Of a DNA stretch of 64,000 nucleotides, positions 27,743 through 38,900 are shown piece by piece (position 1 is the first letter of the stretch; the number at the start of each line of letters is the position of its first letter). The notes beneath the pieces were generated by a model. It was not told the origin of the DNA and did no database searches. It saw only the letters and a list, made by a program, of their open reading frames with translations. This stretch comes from Pseudogulbenkiania sp. GTDB lineage: Bacteria; Pseudomonadota; Gammaproteobacteria; Burkholderiales; Chromobacteriaceae. The stretch spans positions 1-64,000 of the forward strand of contig JAGLBD010000001.1 of NCBI GenBank assembly GCA_018260425.1. The letters run 5' to 3'. The translations under genes and the position numbers were made by a program.

Positions 27743-29524
27743 ATGAGTCAAACCATTGAACTGAAAATCCCGGACATCGGTGGCCACGGCAATGTCGACG
27801 TGATCGAGGTGTTCGTCAAGGTTGGCGATACCGTCAAGGTAGACGACTCGCTGATCACGCTGGAAACCGACAAGGCGACCATGGACGTGCCGGCAACCCA
27901 TGCCGGTGTAGTGAAAGAAGTGCGTATCGCCGTGGGTAGCAAGGTCTCCGAGGGCGACCTGATCGTGGTGCTCGAGGCGAGCGGTGCCGCAGCGGCCCCT
28001 GCCGTCGAAACCGGCGTCGCGTCGGCGCATACGGCTGCCGGAGCGGTGCCCAGCGCAGCGCCTCAGGCCGCCAGCCATTCCGGTACCGCCGACATGGAGT
28101 GCCAGATGCTGGTGCTGGGGGGTGGTCCGGGCGGGTATTCGGCGGCATTCCGTGCTGCCGACCTTGGCATGGACACCATTATTGTCGAGCGTTTTGCCAC
28201 CCTGGGTGGCGTTTGCCTGAATGTGGGCTGCATTCCGTCCAAAGCCTTGCTGCATAACGCCGCGGTCATGGATGAAGTGAAGCATCTGGCCGCCAACGGC
28301 ATTCGTTTCGGTGAGCCCGAAATCGATATCGACGGCCTGCGTGGTTACAAGGAAAAAGTGATTTCCAAACTCACCACCGGTCTTGCCGGCATGGCCAAGG
28401 CCCGCAAGGTGCGGGTGGTGCGCGGGGTGGGTCGCTTTATCGATCCGCACCATCTGGAAGTGGAATTGACGGAGGGTCCAGGCAAAGAGACCACCGGCCA
28501 GAAAGTCGTGGTCCGCTTTGCTCAGGCCATCATCGCCGCCGGCTCGCGCGTGGTGAACCTGCCGTTCATTCCGCAGGATCCGCGTATTGTGGATTCGACC
28601 GGAGCGCTGGAGTTGAAGGCCGTTCCGGAGAAGATGCTCATCATCGGCGGCGGTATCATCGGGCTGGAAATGGGTACGGTGTATTCCACGCTGGGCGCGC
28701 GTCTGGACGTTGTGGAGATGCTTGATGGCCTGATGCAGGGCGCCGATCGTGATCTGGTCAAGGTATGGGAAAAGATGAATGCCCATCGCTTTGACCGCAT
28801 CATGCTCAAGACCCGCACCGTAGCGGTCGAGGCTCGCGAGGATGGTATCTGGGTGAGCTTCGAGGGCGAGCAGGCTCCGGAAGGTCCGCAGCGCTATGAC
28901 CTGGTGCTGGTGGCCGCCGGGCGTGCCCCGAACGGCAAGTTGATCGGTGCTGAAAACGCTGGTGTGATCGTGTCCGAGCGCGGCTTTATTCCGGTCGACA
29001 AGCAAATGCGCACCAATGTGCCGCATATCTTCGCGATTGGCGATCTGGTCGGGCAACCGATGCTGGCACACAAAGCCGTACACGAGGCTCACGTGGCCGC
29101 AGAAGTGGCAGCCGGACACAAGGCGTTCTTCGATGCGCGGGTGATTCCGGGCGTGGCTTATACCGATCCGGAAGTGGCCTGGGTCGGCATGACCGAGGAA
29201 GAAGCGAAGAAGCAGGGCGTCAAACTGGAAAAGTCGGTGTTCCCGTGGGCGGCCTCCGGTCGTGCTATCGCCAATGGCCGCGACGAAGGCTTCACCAAGC
29301 TGCTGTTCGATGCCGAAACCCACCAGATCATCGGTGGCGGGATTGTCGGCACCCATGCAGGCGATATGATCGGCGAGATTTGTCTGGCCATCGAAATGGG
29401 CTGCGATCACGAAGACATCGGCAAGACCATTCACCCGCACCCGACGCTGGGTGAGTCGATCGGCATGTCGGCCGAAGTCTTTGGCGGTGTGTGTACCGAT
29501 TTGCCGCCGCAACGTCGCAAGTAA
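27743..29524 (+). CDS. lpdA: Dihydrolipoamide dehydrogenase (E3) with N-terminal lipoyl domain
   Basis: E3 reoxidises dihydrolipoyl groups with NAD. The 593-residue protein is longer than ordinary E3 (about 470) because it begins with a lipoyl domain (about 1-80, [10 protein letters not shown]) and a linker. The E3 part has GGGPGGYSAAFRAADLG for FAD, the redox disulfide CLNVGC, a second nucleotide motif GGGIIGLEMG and the catalytic HPHPTLGES. Lipoyl-E3 of this type (p64k) is known in Neisseria and other betaproteobacteria. Confidence 0.97.
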   Translation: MSQTIELKIPDIGGHGNVDVIEVFVKVGDTVKVDDSLITLETDKATMDVPATHAGVVKEVRIAVGSKVSEGDLIVVLEASGAAAAPAVETGVASAHTAAGAVPSAAPQAASHSGTADMECQMLVLGGGPGGYSAAFRAADLGMDTIIVERFATLGGVCLNVGCIPSKALLHNAAVMDEVKHLAANGIRFGEPEIDIDGLRGYKEKVISKLTTGLAGMAKARKVRVVRGVGRFIDPHHLEVELTEGPGKETTGQKVVVRFAQAIIAAGSRVVNLPFIPQDPRIVDSTGALELKAVPEKMLIIGGGIIGLEMGTVYSTLGARLDVVEMLDGLMQGADRDLVKVWEKMNAHRFDRIMLKTRTVAVEAREDGIWVSFEGEQAPEGPQRYDLVLVAAGRAPNGKLIGAENAGVIVSERGFIPVDKQMRTNVPHIFAIGDLVGQPMLAHKAVHEAHVAAEVAAGHKAFFDARVIPGVAYTDPEVAWVGMTEEEAKKQGVKLEKSVFPWAASGRAIANGRDEGFTKLLFDAETHQIIGGGIVGTHAGDMIGEICLAIEMGCDHEDIGKTIHPHPTLGESIGMSAEVFGGVCTDLPPQRRK

Positions 29525-29542
29525 GTTCAGAAGTGTCAGAAG

Positions 29543-29576
29543 AATGCGACGGAGAGTCACTCCGTCGCATTTTTTG
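29543..29576 (+). terminator. Rho-independent terminator of the aceE-aceF-lpdA operon
   Basis: A 12-bp perfect stem (AATGCGACGGAG at 29543-29554, CTCCGTCGCATT at 29560-29571) with an AGTCA loop is followed by a T run. Confidence 0.95.
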
Positions 29577-29592
29577 TTTTACCATGTGAGGC

Positions 29593-31326
29593 ATGCGAAT
29601 CTCCCGCCACTTATCCCTTCTCGCCGCATTGTGCTCGCTGAGCCCATGCGCGCTGGCCGCTGTCGAGTATTCGGTGCGGATCGATGCGCCCCCATCCCTT
29701 GCCCCCTTGCTCGCCGAACATCTCTCACTGGTGACCGACCGTACGGATCCGGAGATGGACGAGTCATTGCTGGAGTCCCTGGTGCGCGATACCCCGGATG
29801 AAGCGGCCAAACTGCTGGAAACAGAAGGCTATTTTTCTTCGAGGGTGACGGTGGCGCGGCAAGAGGGCAAAGAGCGGGTCTATCTGGTCAAGGTAGCGCC
29901 GGGAGAGGCCACGATGGTGAGCGACGTCACCTTGCGTCTTGATGGTGCGATTCGCAACGACAGCCAGTTCCAGGAGCGTTTTGCCGCCGTGCTGGAAGCC
30001 TGGTTGCTGCCGCTGGGGAGTTCGTTCCGTCAGGATGACTGGGAGACCGGCAAGAAGGCCGTGTTGCGCCTGCTGTTGGTAGATCGCTACCCGCTGGCCA
30101 GAATTGCGACCAGTCGTGCCGACATCGACCCGGTAACCCATCAGGCACAGTTGGAGGTCTCGATCGATAGTGGTCCGTTGATCGAGTTCGGCGAGCTGCG
30201 CATCAAGGGGCTGGAGCGTTATCCGCAACGCATTGCCGAGGGACTGGCCGATTTTCGTCAGGGCGACCCGTATCGTCTGGATAAATTGCTGGCCTACCAG
30301 TCGGCGCTGGAGCAGTCACCCCATTTTGCCTCGGCCATCGTGGCGGCCGATCTGCAACAGATCGATCAGGGCATGGTTCCCGTGGATGTGGATCTGACCG
30401 AATTCCCGCGCCAGAAAATCGAACTGGGTCTGACCTATGGCACCGATGTCGGGATGGGTACCCGTATTGGATATGATCACTATAATATTTTCCGTAGGGG
30501 CTATACCGGTTCTCTGGTCTACGACTGGAAGCAGCACGAACAACAGTTCTCGCTCGGGCTGGCTTTTCCGCGGCAGGCCGATAGCTATTCCCACTCGGTC
30601 ACCTATAGCTACAAAAAGTCCGACCTCAATAATGTCGAAGAGCTGTCCCAGTCGGCCGGGCTGTGGCGGATCCGCTCGCGCGGCAAGATCGAAGCGCGGC
30701 TAGGGCTTGAATACCTGGCCGATAGCCAGAAGGTTGCCGGCAATACCTCCACCAACCGTGCCCTGATCCCTTCCTTTGGCTGGACGCGCCGCGGGGTGGA
30801 TAACCCTCAGCGCCCGCGTTCGGGAACGCTGATCGATACCAAACTGTCTGGTACCGTGGGCGGGGCATTGTCCAATACCTCGTTTGTGCGTGGCTATTTC
30901 AAGGGAACGGCCTACCTGACCCCGTTCACCGGGTGGGGGACCTGGGTGGGACGGGCCGAAGTCGGCCAGATCTGGGCAAACAATACCGATCAAGTACCGT
31001 CCTCCTTGCTGTTTACCGCCGGTGGCACCAATAGTGTCCGTGGCTACGACTATCAGGCCCTCGGGGTAGCGGGTCCGAACAATAGTGTGCTGGGTGGCCG
31101 GGTGTTGGCCACGGCCAGCCTCGAATACCAATACCCGGTGGCGCGTGACTGGGCCATCGCCGTGTTTACCGACGCCGGCGACGCCAGCCAAAGCTGGAAA
31201 ACATTTCGTACCCGACAGGGCAAGGGTGCCGGGGTGCGCTGGTTGAGTCCGGTCGCGCCCCTTTCCTTCGACATCGCCAAAGGCGACAAGATTCGCTGGT
31301 ATCTCAGTTTAGGGCTGGCTTTCTGA
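29593..31326 (+). CDS. tamA: Translocation and assembly module protein TamA
   Basis: TamA is an Omp85-family outer membrane barrel that works with TamB in outer membrane assembly and lipid transport. The 577-residue protein has a signal peptide ending in ALAA, N-terminal POTRA domains (to about residue 250) and a C-terminal barrel with the conserved VRGYDYQALG motif and a final aromatic residue (LGLAF). It begins just after the lpdA terminator and ends 1 bp before tamB. Confidence 0.93.
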   Translation: MRISRHLSLLAALCSLSPCALAAVEYSVRIDAPPSLAPLLAEHLSLVTDRTDPEMDESLLESLVRDTPDEAAKLLETEGYFSSRVTVARQEGKERVYLVKVAPGEATMVSDVTLRLDGAIRNDSQFQERFAAVLEAWLLPLGSSFRQDDWETGKKAVLRLLLVDRYPLARIATSRADIDPVTHQAQLEVSIDSGPLIEFGELRIKGLERYPQRIAEGLADFRQGDPYRLDKLLAYQSALEQSPHFASAIVAADLQQIDQGMVPVDVDLTEFPRQKIELGLTYGTDVGMGTRIGYDHYNIFRRGYTGSLVYDWKQHEQQFSLGLAFPRQADSYSHSVTYSYKKSDLNNVEELSQSAGLWRIRSRGKIEARLGLEYLADSQKVAGNTSTNRALIPSFGWTRRGVDNPQRPRSGTLIDTKLSGTVGGALSNTSFVRGYFKGTAYLTPFTGWGTWVGRAEVGQIWANNTDQVPSSLLFTAGGTNSVRGYDYQALGVAGPNNSVLGGRVLATASLEYQYPVARDWAIAVFTDAGDASQSWKTFRTRQGKGAGVRWLSPVAPLSFDIAKGDKIRWYLSLGLAF

Positions 31327-31327
31327 C

Positions 31328-34300
31328 ATGACAGATACCCCGACCACACACCTCCCCCCGGATCCGGCTCCCGAGTCGCCTGCTCCCTCCAAGAAACGCC
31401 GCCCCGGTCTGTGGCTGCTGGCGCTGTTACCGCTGCTGCTGACGGCCTTGCTGGTGTGGCTGACGGCAACCTCCGGAGGCTTCGCCGCCGCATGGCGTGC
31501 TGCCGGGTGGGCCAGTGGCGGTGCGCTGAGTAGCGGTCGGGTCAGCGGCACCCTGTGGCAGGGTTTTACGCTGGAGCAGCTGGTCTGGAAAACCCCGGAG
31601 CAGACGCTGTCGATCAGTTCCGTGCAACTGGACTGGACTCCTTCGGCCCTATGGCAGGGTGAATGGCGTATCAAGCGCGTGCGGATCGGCCATGTGGTGG
31701 TTGTCGATCACCCGGTCCCCGGCAGCAAGACAACTCCGCCTGCAGGGCTACCCGAGTCGCTGGGTTTGCCGCTGCGTGTGCGGGTCGATGATTTGACACT
31801 CGCCAGTGTCAGTACCGGCAATGGCTCGCCGCTGTTGTACGGTGTCTCGGCACGCTACGCTTACCACGATCATGGACACGTCCTTGAACTGGTGTCTCTG
31901 GACTCTCCATGGGGGCAGGGCAAGGCATCGCTGTCCATTGCCGATCAACGTCCCTTTGCCATCAACGGTCACCTTGCCGCACAAGGGGTGATCGAGTCAC
32001 TGCCGGTTGCCAGTGGCTTTGGTGTTTCCGGCAGTTTGGAACAGTTGCAACTGTCTGGTGCCGTGACCGGTAAAACCTTGTCGGTGCAAGTCAATGGCGT
32101 GTTTGCGCCGTTTGCGACCGATAGCTATGCCCGGATCCGTTCTTTGGATATTCAGGCAGGCGGCATCAATCCGCACGCCCTGTGGGCCGGTTTGCCGGTG
32201 GCCAGACTGAATCTCGCCGCCTATCTGAAACCTGTCGGCAATGGCGTGAGCGGTGGCATCAGCCTGCTCAACGGTGATGCCGGGGAGCTGTCGCAAAATC
32301 GATTGCCTATCAAAACCGTGGCGACCGAATTCCGGCTGGGCGATAAGGCGTTGACATTGAATTACCTTGATATCGCCTTGCCTGATGGCAAGGTGACCCT
32401 GAAGGGGCGGGTGGGAAATACCCTGGCGGTCACGGCCTTGCTGCAGCAGGTGAAACTCAAGGGGATTCATGCCCAAGCCCCTGATGACAGTATTTCCGGA
32501 AACATCGTGTTGAGCGGGAGCCCCCGGGAACCGTATGCCAAACTGAAACTGGCCGGGAAGCTGTTGTCGCTGGATGGCGAAGCCGGGATGTCCGAAACCC
32601 GCCCGCGCAAGGTGTTGCTGCCGCGACTGGTGTTGGGCGCGGCAGGCGGGCAGCTTGCGCTCAAAGGGATGCTGGAGCTGGATGAGCTGCGCCGTTTCGA
32701 ATTGGCCGGACAATTGGCCCGACTGGATCCCTCCCGCTTCGGTCCGGCTTTGCCCAAAGGGGATCTGAATGCCCGGCTGACGGCCAAAGGCCGGCTGGAC
32801 AAGGGGCTGGAAGGCGTCGTGTCGCTGGCGTTTACCGAGAGCCGGATTTCCGGGCAACCGCTCTCGGGCAAAGTGGATGCCGATCTGGTGCCGGGACGTT
32901 TGAAACGGATCCTGATGGATGTCGCACTGGCCAGTAACCGCATTCAGGCAAAAGGGAGTTGGGGCGTGGCCGGCGATCGCCTGAACCTTGCCTTGCAGGC
33001 TCCGGCGCTGGGACTGCTGGGTCCGGGTTTTGCCGGAAGTCTGAATGCCAGTGCCGATGTTTCCGGTACGCCGGCTGTGCCGGTGCTGGCACTGCGGGTC
33101 AAGGCCGACCATGTGCAACTGCCCGGCCACATTGCGGTACAAAGCCTGACGGGGAGTGGCGATATTCGTGCCGATGCCAACAGTCCGTTCCGGCTGGCGC
33201 TCAGTGGCGAGGGGATTCGTCTCGATGAGAATCGTCTCGATGCGATCCGCTTGGGAGCCGAAGGAACACGCACCCGGCATCGTCTGGAACTGGATGCCAG
33301 ACTGCAAAGCGGCAACCTTGCTGAAACCGTGTTGTTGCGTGCGTCCGGCGGACTGGATGCGGCCAAACTGGTGTGGCGTGGGTCGTTAGACCGTTTCGAG
33401 GCAGGTGGCAAAGTACCGGCCAGCCTGCTGGCCCCCGTCAAACTGGCCGTGGGAGAGGGCAATGTCGAGGTGGGGGCGGCACGTTTCTCTCTGGCCGGCA
33501 GTACGCTGGCGTTGGCCTCCTTGTCCCGCAAGGCGGATGGCAGTCTGGCGACCCGTGGGCAGTGGCATGGAGTGGCACTGGCTGAATTGGGACGTTTTAT
33601 GACCTTGCCGGTCAAGTCAACATTGGTGCTGGACGCCGAATGGTCGCTTGCCATGGCGCGGGACTGGCAGGGCAGCGTGGTGCTGAGGCGCGCTTCCGGC
33701 GACATTCTGCTGCCTGCGGACGGCAAGACCGAACAGCCGTTGGGATTGAGTGGCCTTGATGTCAATGTCGCGTTGGGTGGGCAGCAGGCACAGCTGTCAC
33801 TGAATGGCAAAACCCTGCACGGAACGCTGACCGGCCGTGCTAGCCTGCCCATGACGGGGCGGATACCCGACGCACGGACGCCGCTGGATGGCAGCCTGCA
33901 GCTAAGGCTCCCTTCGCTCGACAGCTTCCGGGCATTTGCCCCCCCGTCGCTGGAGTTGGCCGGACATTTGGCAGCGGACTTCACGCTGTCCGGTCCATTG
34001 GCACAACCTCATTGGCAGGGGAAGGTTGCCGGTGGCGGCCTGTTGCTGTCCGACCGTCGAACCGGTATTCGTCTGGCTGACGGCAGTCTGCTTGCCCATG
34101 TGCAGGATCAGAAGGTTGAGCTTGAAACACTGCATTTCACCGGGGGCAAGGGCGATGTCAGCGCCAATGGGACGCTGGCGCTCAATGACAGCGGGCCGGA
34201 CGCCCGGGTACGGGTTGTCCTGCGCAAGTTCAGTGTGTTTGACCGTCCGTCGCGGCGCCTGATCGTCAGCGGCGATGCCGAGTTGGCTCTGGTCAATCGG

Positions 34301-35146
34301 CGGATTTCCCTGAGTGGCAAGTTGCGTGCCGATCAAGGGCGTGTCGAGTTGGCCCGCCTGGGGACTCCGGCGCTTTCCGATGACGTGGTGATCAAGGGTC
34401 GTGCCGCACCGGAGCCTTCGGCGCTGGCGAGTCTGCCCTTGTCGGTTGATTTGACCCTGGATCTCGGAGAACGATTCCGCTTCTCCGGTCAAGGGCTGGA
34501 TGTCGAGCTGACCGGTCAGGCCAAGCTGACTGCCGAGCCGGGCATGGCCCCTGCCGCCAAGGGGCAGGTGCGGGTTGTCAAAGGACGTTACAAGGCGTAC
34601 GGGCAGGACCTGGATATTGAGTACGGGGTGATTTCCTTCGCCGGTCCGCTGGATAATCCGGGGCTGAATGTCCGTGCCCGCCGTCGTTTGTCGCCGGTGG
34701 GGGCGGGGGTGGAAGTGACCGGGTCGGTGGCGACTCCCCAGATTCGTCTGATCGCCGATGAATCGATGTCCGATAAAGACAAGCTGGCCTGGCTGGTCTT
34801 GGGGCGGGCCAGTTCGGGGTCGGATAGCGACAACAATAATATGGCGGCATCGGCCGGTACCTTGCTGGCGGGTACGCTCAATGACCGTATCGGCTTGTTT
34901 GACGATCTTGGCATGAGTCAGCGCAATGAACGAACGCTGTCAGATGGTCGGGTCAGTCCCGCCGAACAGGTGGTGACGGTGGGCAAGCAGCTCACTCAGG
35001 AGTTCTATCTGGGCTATGAGTACGGTATGACCAGTGCCCACCAAGCGGTCAAAATGATTTACCAGTTGAGCAAGAGCTGGTCTCTGGTATTGCGTGCCGG
35101 AACCGATGCCTCCGCTGAAACGCGCTACACCCTGCGTTTCGACTAG
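31328..35146 (+). CDS. tamB: Translocation and assembly module protein TamB
   Basis: TamB is a long periplasm-spanning AsmA-like protein of the bridge-like lipid-transfer class. The 1272-residue protein has an N-terminal membrane anchor (about residues 26-46), a very long repetitive beta-rich middle (beta-taco groove) and a C-terminal TamB (DUF490) domain that ends in an aromatic-terminated strand (YTLRFD), which contacts TamA. It is adjacent to tamA, the usual arrangement. Confidence 0.94.
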   Translation: MTDTPTTHLPPDPAPESPAPSKKRRPGLWLLALLPLLLTALLVWLTATSGGFAAAWRAAGWASGGALSSGRVSGTLWQGFTLEQLVWKTPEQTLSISSVQLDWTPSALWQGEWRIKRVRIGHVVVVDHPVPGSKTTPPAGLPESLGLPLRVRVDDLTLASVSTGNGSPLLYGVSARYAYHDHGHVLELVSLDSPWGQGKASLSIADQRPFAINGHLAAQGVIESLPVASGFGVSGSLEQLQLSGAVTGKTLSVQVNGVFAPFATDSYARIRSLDIQAGGINPHALWAGLPVARLNLAAYLKPVGNGVSGGISLLNGDAGELSQNRLPIKTVATEFRLGDKALTLNYLDIALPDGKVTLKGRVGNTLAVTALLQQVKLKGIHAQAPDDSISGNIVLSGSPREPYAKLKLAGKLLSLDGEAGMSETRPRKVLLPRLVLGAAGGQLALKGMLELDELRRFELAGQLARLDPSRFGPALPKGDLNARLTAKGRLDKGLEGVVSLAFTESRISGQPLSGKVDADLVPGRLKRILMDVALASNRIQAKGSWGVAGDRLNLALQAPALGLLGPGFAGSLNASADVSGTPAVPVLALRVKADHVQLPGHIAVQSLTGSGDIRADANSPFRLALSGEGIRLDENRLDAIRLGAEGTRTRHRLELDARLQSGNLAETVLLRASGGLDAAKLVWRGSLDRFEAGGKVPASLLAPVKLAVGEGNVEVGAARFSLAGSTLALASLSRKADGSLATRGQWHGVALAELGRFMTLPVKSTLVLDAEWSLAMARDWQGSVVLRRASGDILLPADGKTEQPLGLSGLDVNVALGGQQAQLSLNGKTLHGTLTGRASLPMTGRIPDARTPLDGSLQLRLPSLDSFRAFAPPSLELAGHLAADFTLSGPLAQPHWQGKVAGGGLLLSDRRTGIRLADGSLLAHVQDQKVELETLHFTGGKGDVSANGTLALNDSGPDARVRVVLRKFSVFDRPSRRLIVSGDAELALVNRRISLSGKLRADQGRVELARLGTPALSDDVVIKGRAAPEPSALASLPLSVDLTLDLGERFRFSGQGLDVELTGQAKLTAEPGMAPAAKGQVRVVKGRYKAYGQDLDIEYGVISFAGPLDNPGLNVRARRRLSPVGAGVEVTGSVATPQIRLIADESMSDKDKLAWLVLGRASSGSDSDNNNMAASAGTLLAGTLNDRIGLFDDLGMSQRNERTLSDGRVSPAEQVVTVGKQLTQEFYLGYEYGMTSAHQAVKMIYQLSKSWSLVLRAGTDASAETRYTLRFD

Positions 35147-35220
35147 AGGCGATTTTTGTAAGTGTGTCAGGATAGGGATGGCTAGGATGGCGCTCCGATT
35201 GTTTTTTACTGGAGTTTTTC

Positions 35221-35916
35221 ATGCTGGTCACTCATACCACACGCCCGACACCGGGCTGCGCAGGCTCGACGCCGGACCTTGAACCCTGCCTGCGCGTTGA
35301 AGCGCGACCTTACCTGCCGTCATCGGCCTTGTCCCACGTGCGCCCTGCGACGCGCGCGTTTGCCGACGAGCTTGCCCAAGCCGCTGCCGCACGCAAGTCG
35401 AGTCGTTACGCCCCAGGCGCTCTGGCCGCCGCCAAGTGCTGGGGGACGGATGACTTTGCTTCGGTCAGCGCGATTCTCTATGCCTTGGCTGATGAACCCC
35501 TGCCGACACATCCTGCCGATGTCCTTTTGCATCGCTCGACCAACCGACAGTTTCTTGATCTGGAGCATCAGCAAATCGGCAATAACCCCAATGCGGTCGC
35601 AATAATCGCGAATGCACACGTCTTGGACAGAGCCATCCGTCGGGATGGTACTCGAATCATGGCATCCGCGTGCGCCCCTGCGAGTACCGTACTGCCGCAT
35701 GGCGGGATCAATTTTCTGGTTTCCGTTAAGGAAAGCGACAAGAACCTCTATCACTCGGAAGAGGATGACCTTGTTGAGATCATGTGTTCGCTAGCGGATG
35801 TTTTCAATGCGGGCGGGCGTGTTTATCCCGATACGGGTAGCCACTTTTATCATGCGGTTATGGTGGAAATGCCCGGAACAACGACGTTGCCGTTCCGGTT
35901 CAAGCCCAAGGCCTGA
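35221..35916 (+). CDS. Hypothetical protein of 231 residues
   Basis: I do not recognise this protein. It starts at ATG 35221 with a TGGAG site about eight bases upstream. There is no signal peptide or membrane helix. The N-terminal 60 residues are rich in Pro, Thr, Ala and Arg and look disordered; the rest looks folded, with several His (HRSTNRQ, HFYHAVMVE) and acidic patches (HSEEDDLVEIM). A disordered N-terminus followed by a compact domain also occurs in secreted effectors, but nothing here proves export. It stands alone, convergent with the GGDEF-EAL gene. Confidence 0.6.
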   Translation: MLVTHTTRPTPGCAGSTPDLEPCLRVEARPYLPSSALSHVRPATRAFADELAQAAAARKSSRYAPGALAAAKCWGTDDFASVSAILYALADEPLPTHPADVLLHRSTNRQFLDLEHQQIGNNPNAVAIIANAHVLDRAIRRDGTRIMASACAPASTVLPHGGINFLVSVKESDKNLYHSEEDDLVEIMCSLADVFNAGGRVYPDTGSHFYHAVMVEMPGTTTLPFRFKPKA

Positions 35917-35930
35917 CTATCACGGCCGTG

Positions 35931-38900
35931 TCAGTCAGCGCCTTGGGTCATCAGGCTGCGCTCGGTGAGCAGGTCGGCAATTTCATTGGGCGACTGGGGT
36001 TTGCCCATCAGGTAACCCTGCAGCAGCTGACAGCGCAGACTGCCGAGGAATTGTCGTTGAGCCTCGGTTTCCACCCCTTCGGCCAGCGTGTCCATGCCCA
36101 GCGCCTCGGCGAGGTGGATGATCGCCGAGACAATCGCGGCATCTTCCGTGTCTTCCGGCAGGTCGCTGACAAACGACCGGTCGATCTTGATGGTGTCCGG
36201 TGCGAAACGCTTGAGATAGGCGAGGCTTGAATACCCTGTGCCGAAGTCGTCCACCGACAGCCGTACACCCATATCCTTGATGAGCGCCAATTGACTGGCG
36301 GCCATGTCGGGATCTTCCATCAAGGTGCTCTCGGTGACCTCCAGCTCCAGCAAATGTCCGGGGAGTTCGTGGGTGGCGAGCGCCTTGCGGACGTCGTCGA
36401 TGAAGTCATGGCGAGCCAGCTGGCGTGCCGAGACGTTGACGGCGATCGGCACGCAAGGCAAACCGTTGCTGCGCCAAATCGCCAGTTGGCGACAGGCCTG
36501 ATTCAGTACCCACCGGCCGATCCCGACAATCAGGCCGGTGTCTTCCGCCACCGGAATGAAACGGTCTGGCGGAATGCGTCCATGTTCCGGGTGATTCCAG
36601 CGCAGCAAGGCTTCACAGCCAACCAGACGACGCGAGGCAATGGAGAATTGCGGCTGGTAAACCAGCTCGAGTTCGTCATTGTCCAGCGCCTGGCGAAGAT
36701 TGGACTCCAGCAACAAGCGCTCGGTCACCTGTTCGTTCATCTTGCGCGCATAGAACTGATAGGTGTCGCGACCACTGGACTTGGCATGGTACATGGCCAG
36801 GTCGGCGTTCATCAGCAGGGTCTGGATATCATCGCCGTCTTCCGGCGCGACACTGATGCCGATACTGGCGGAGACCACCAGCGAGTGTCCGGCCACGACG
36901 AAGGGCGAGTGCAGGGCGTCGAGCAGGCGCTGGGCGACATGGCCCGCCTCATCCGGCGAAGCGAGGTCCGGCAGGATGATGACGAATTCGTCGCCGCCGG
37001 TGCGTCCCACCGTGTCAACGTTGCGCAGCGGACCGGTCAGCCGTTCGGCAACCATCTTCAGTAGTTCGTCGCCCTTGCCGTGACCGAGGGAGTCGTTGAT
37101 GTTCTTGAAGTGGTCCAGATCGACGAACAGCACGGCAAGTTGATGCAAATTCTTTTCGGCCGAGCGGATCGCTTGCTGCAAACGATCATGGATCAGCACC
37201 CGGTTAGGCAGGTCGGTCAGAAAATCGTACTCGGCCAAATGCCGGACATGTGCCTCCTGGGCCTTGCGTTCGGTGATATCGGTGAACAGGGCAATGAAAT
37301 GGGTAATCGCGCCATGTTCATCAGTCAGCACGCTGATGTTGAGCCACTCCGGAAATACCTCGCCATTCTTGCGCCGGTTCCAGATTTCGCCAGCCCAGTG
37401 TCCGCGCTGCTTCAGCAATTGCCACATGTCCTGATAGAACGCATCGCCGTGTCGGCCGGAGGCCAATACCGCAGGCGTCTTGCCGAGCACTTCGTCTTCG
37501 GCATAGCCGGTGATTTCACAGAATAGCCGGTTGACGGCCAGAATGCGGTTGGTGGCATCGGTAATCAGGATGGCTTCATTGCTGGAATCAAATACCCGGG
37601 CGGCCAAGCGCAGTTGGTGGTCCGAGCGGATCCGTTGGGTAATGTCGCGTCCGGTGATGCACAGATACTGTTCACCTTCGTAGGCAATCAGGTTCTGGGT
37701 GACTTCGATGTGCTGGTGCTGATCCTCGCCCGCCTCGAGGGTGACTTCGTAGGTGACCGGCAGGGTCAACGGCGGGGCGGCAAACAGCAGGGCGAGTCGT
37801 GCGTCGCGCTGTTCCTGAGAACTTCCCAGACACTGGCGGGCGGCATCATTTTCGTAAGCCAATCGCTTGTGCTCATCCAGCAGACAGACGATGTCGGTGG
37901 AGTGGTCAACCATGAAGCGCGACAGCAATAATTCGCGCGAACGCTCCTTCAGTTCCCGGTTGCGTTGAATGAGGTCGTGGCGGTAGCGGCTGATCAGATC
38001 ATTCATCCAGCGCATGAACAACCAGGAGAACAGGGCGCCGAGCGCCAGTGCCAGCAAGGTCATCAGCAAGGTAGCGGAAATGCGCAATTGCAAGGTGCGA
38101 TCCAGCTCCTCGCGGGCTTTGCGTCCGGTTTCGGCAATGCTGGTGGTTTCTATGCCGGAGACCAGTGTCCAGTCCCACCCCTCGATTCGGCGTGCATAGG
38201 CCAGGTGCGAGGTATCTTTACCATCATGCCCGCGCGCCGTGTACTCCATGAAACCACCGCGACGTCCCAGTGTCATCATCTGCATCACTTGCGTGCGCAA
38301 GGCCGGTGGAAGCGCCAGATAGTGTTTGCCTTCCAGAGCAGGGTTTTCCGGGTAGAGACGCAAAACACCACGGTTATCAATGAGTATGGTGTCGCCATCA
38401 TTGCCGTAGCGCATGGAGGACAGCATGGCCAGGGCATCTTTTTGCAGGGCATCCTCGACGTTGGCGATATATTCGCCACTGCCGATCAGCCATCCCGCCT
38501 CGTCGAAGCGGCGCACATAAGCGATCTTGTCCGACATGACCCGGCTGCCGGGGAGGTACCAGCGGTAATGGCTGAAGCCGGCTTTGTCCCGATTGGCGGT
38601 GGCGTCCAGTAGTCCGTGAACAATGTAGTGCCCACGATCATCACGATTGTCCTTGAGGTCCCTGCCTTCCAGGTCGGGATTGATCGGCAGCAGGATGCAC
38701 CGGCCATCCAGTCCGTCGATGAAAATGTAGCCGCGACCACTGAAATAGCGCAGCGGACGCAAGGTTTCCACGATCAGGCGCCGCAGACGGGCTTCGGGCA
38801 TGCGTCCGTGTTGTTGTTTCCACAGGGTTTCAACGGTCAGGAAAGTTTGGTCGACTTGTTCGCGAATCTGGCTGCGTAGCTGGTTGCCGGTGCGTTCGCG

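Noticed and set aside
27677..29560. A 627-codon minus-strand frame opposite lpdA
   Set aside because: It mirrors lpdA and runs through the operon terminator. Composition is typical of an antisense shadow.
35907..35945. Hairpin CAAGGC-CTGAC / GTCAG-GCCTTG at the convergent ends of the hypothetical and GGDEF-EAL genes
   Set aside because: It has an unpaired break and no T run and overlaps a stop codon. It may help termination, but support is too weak.
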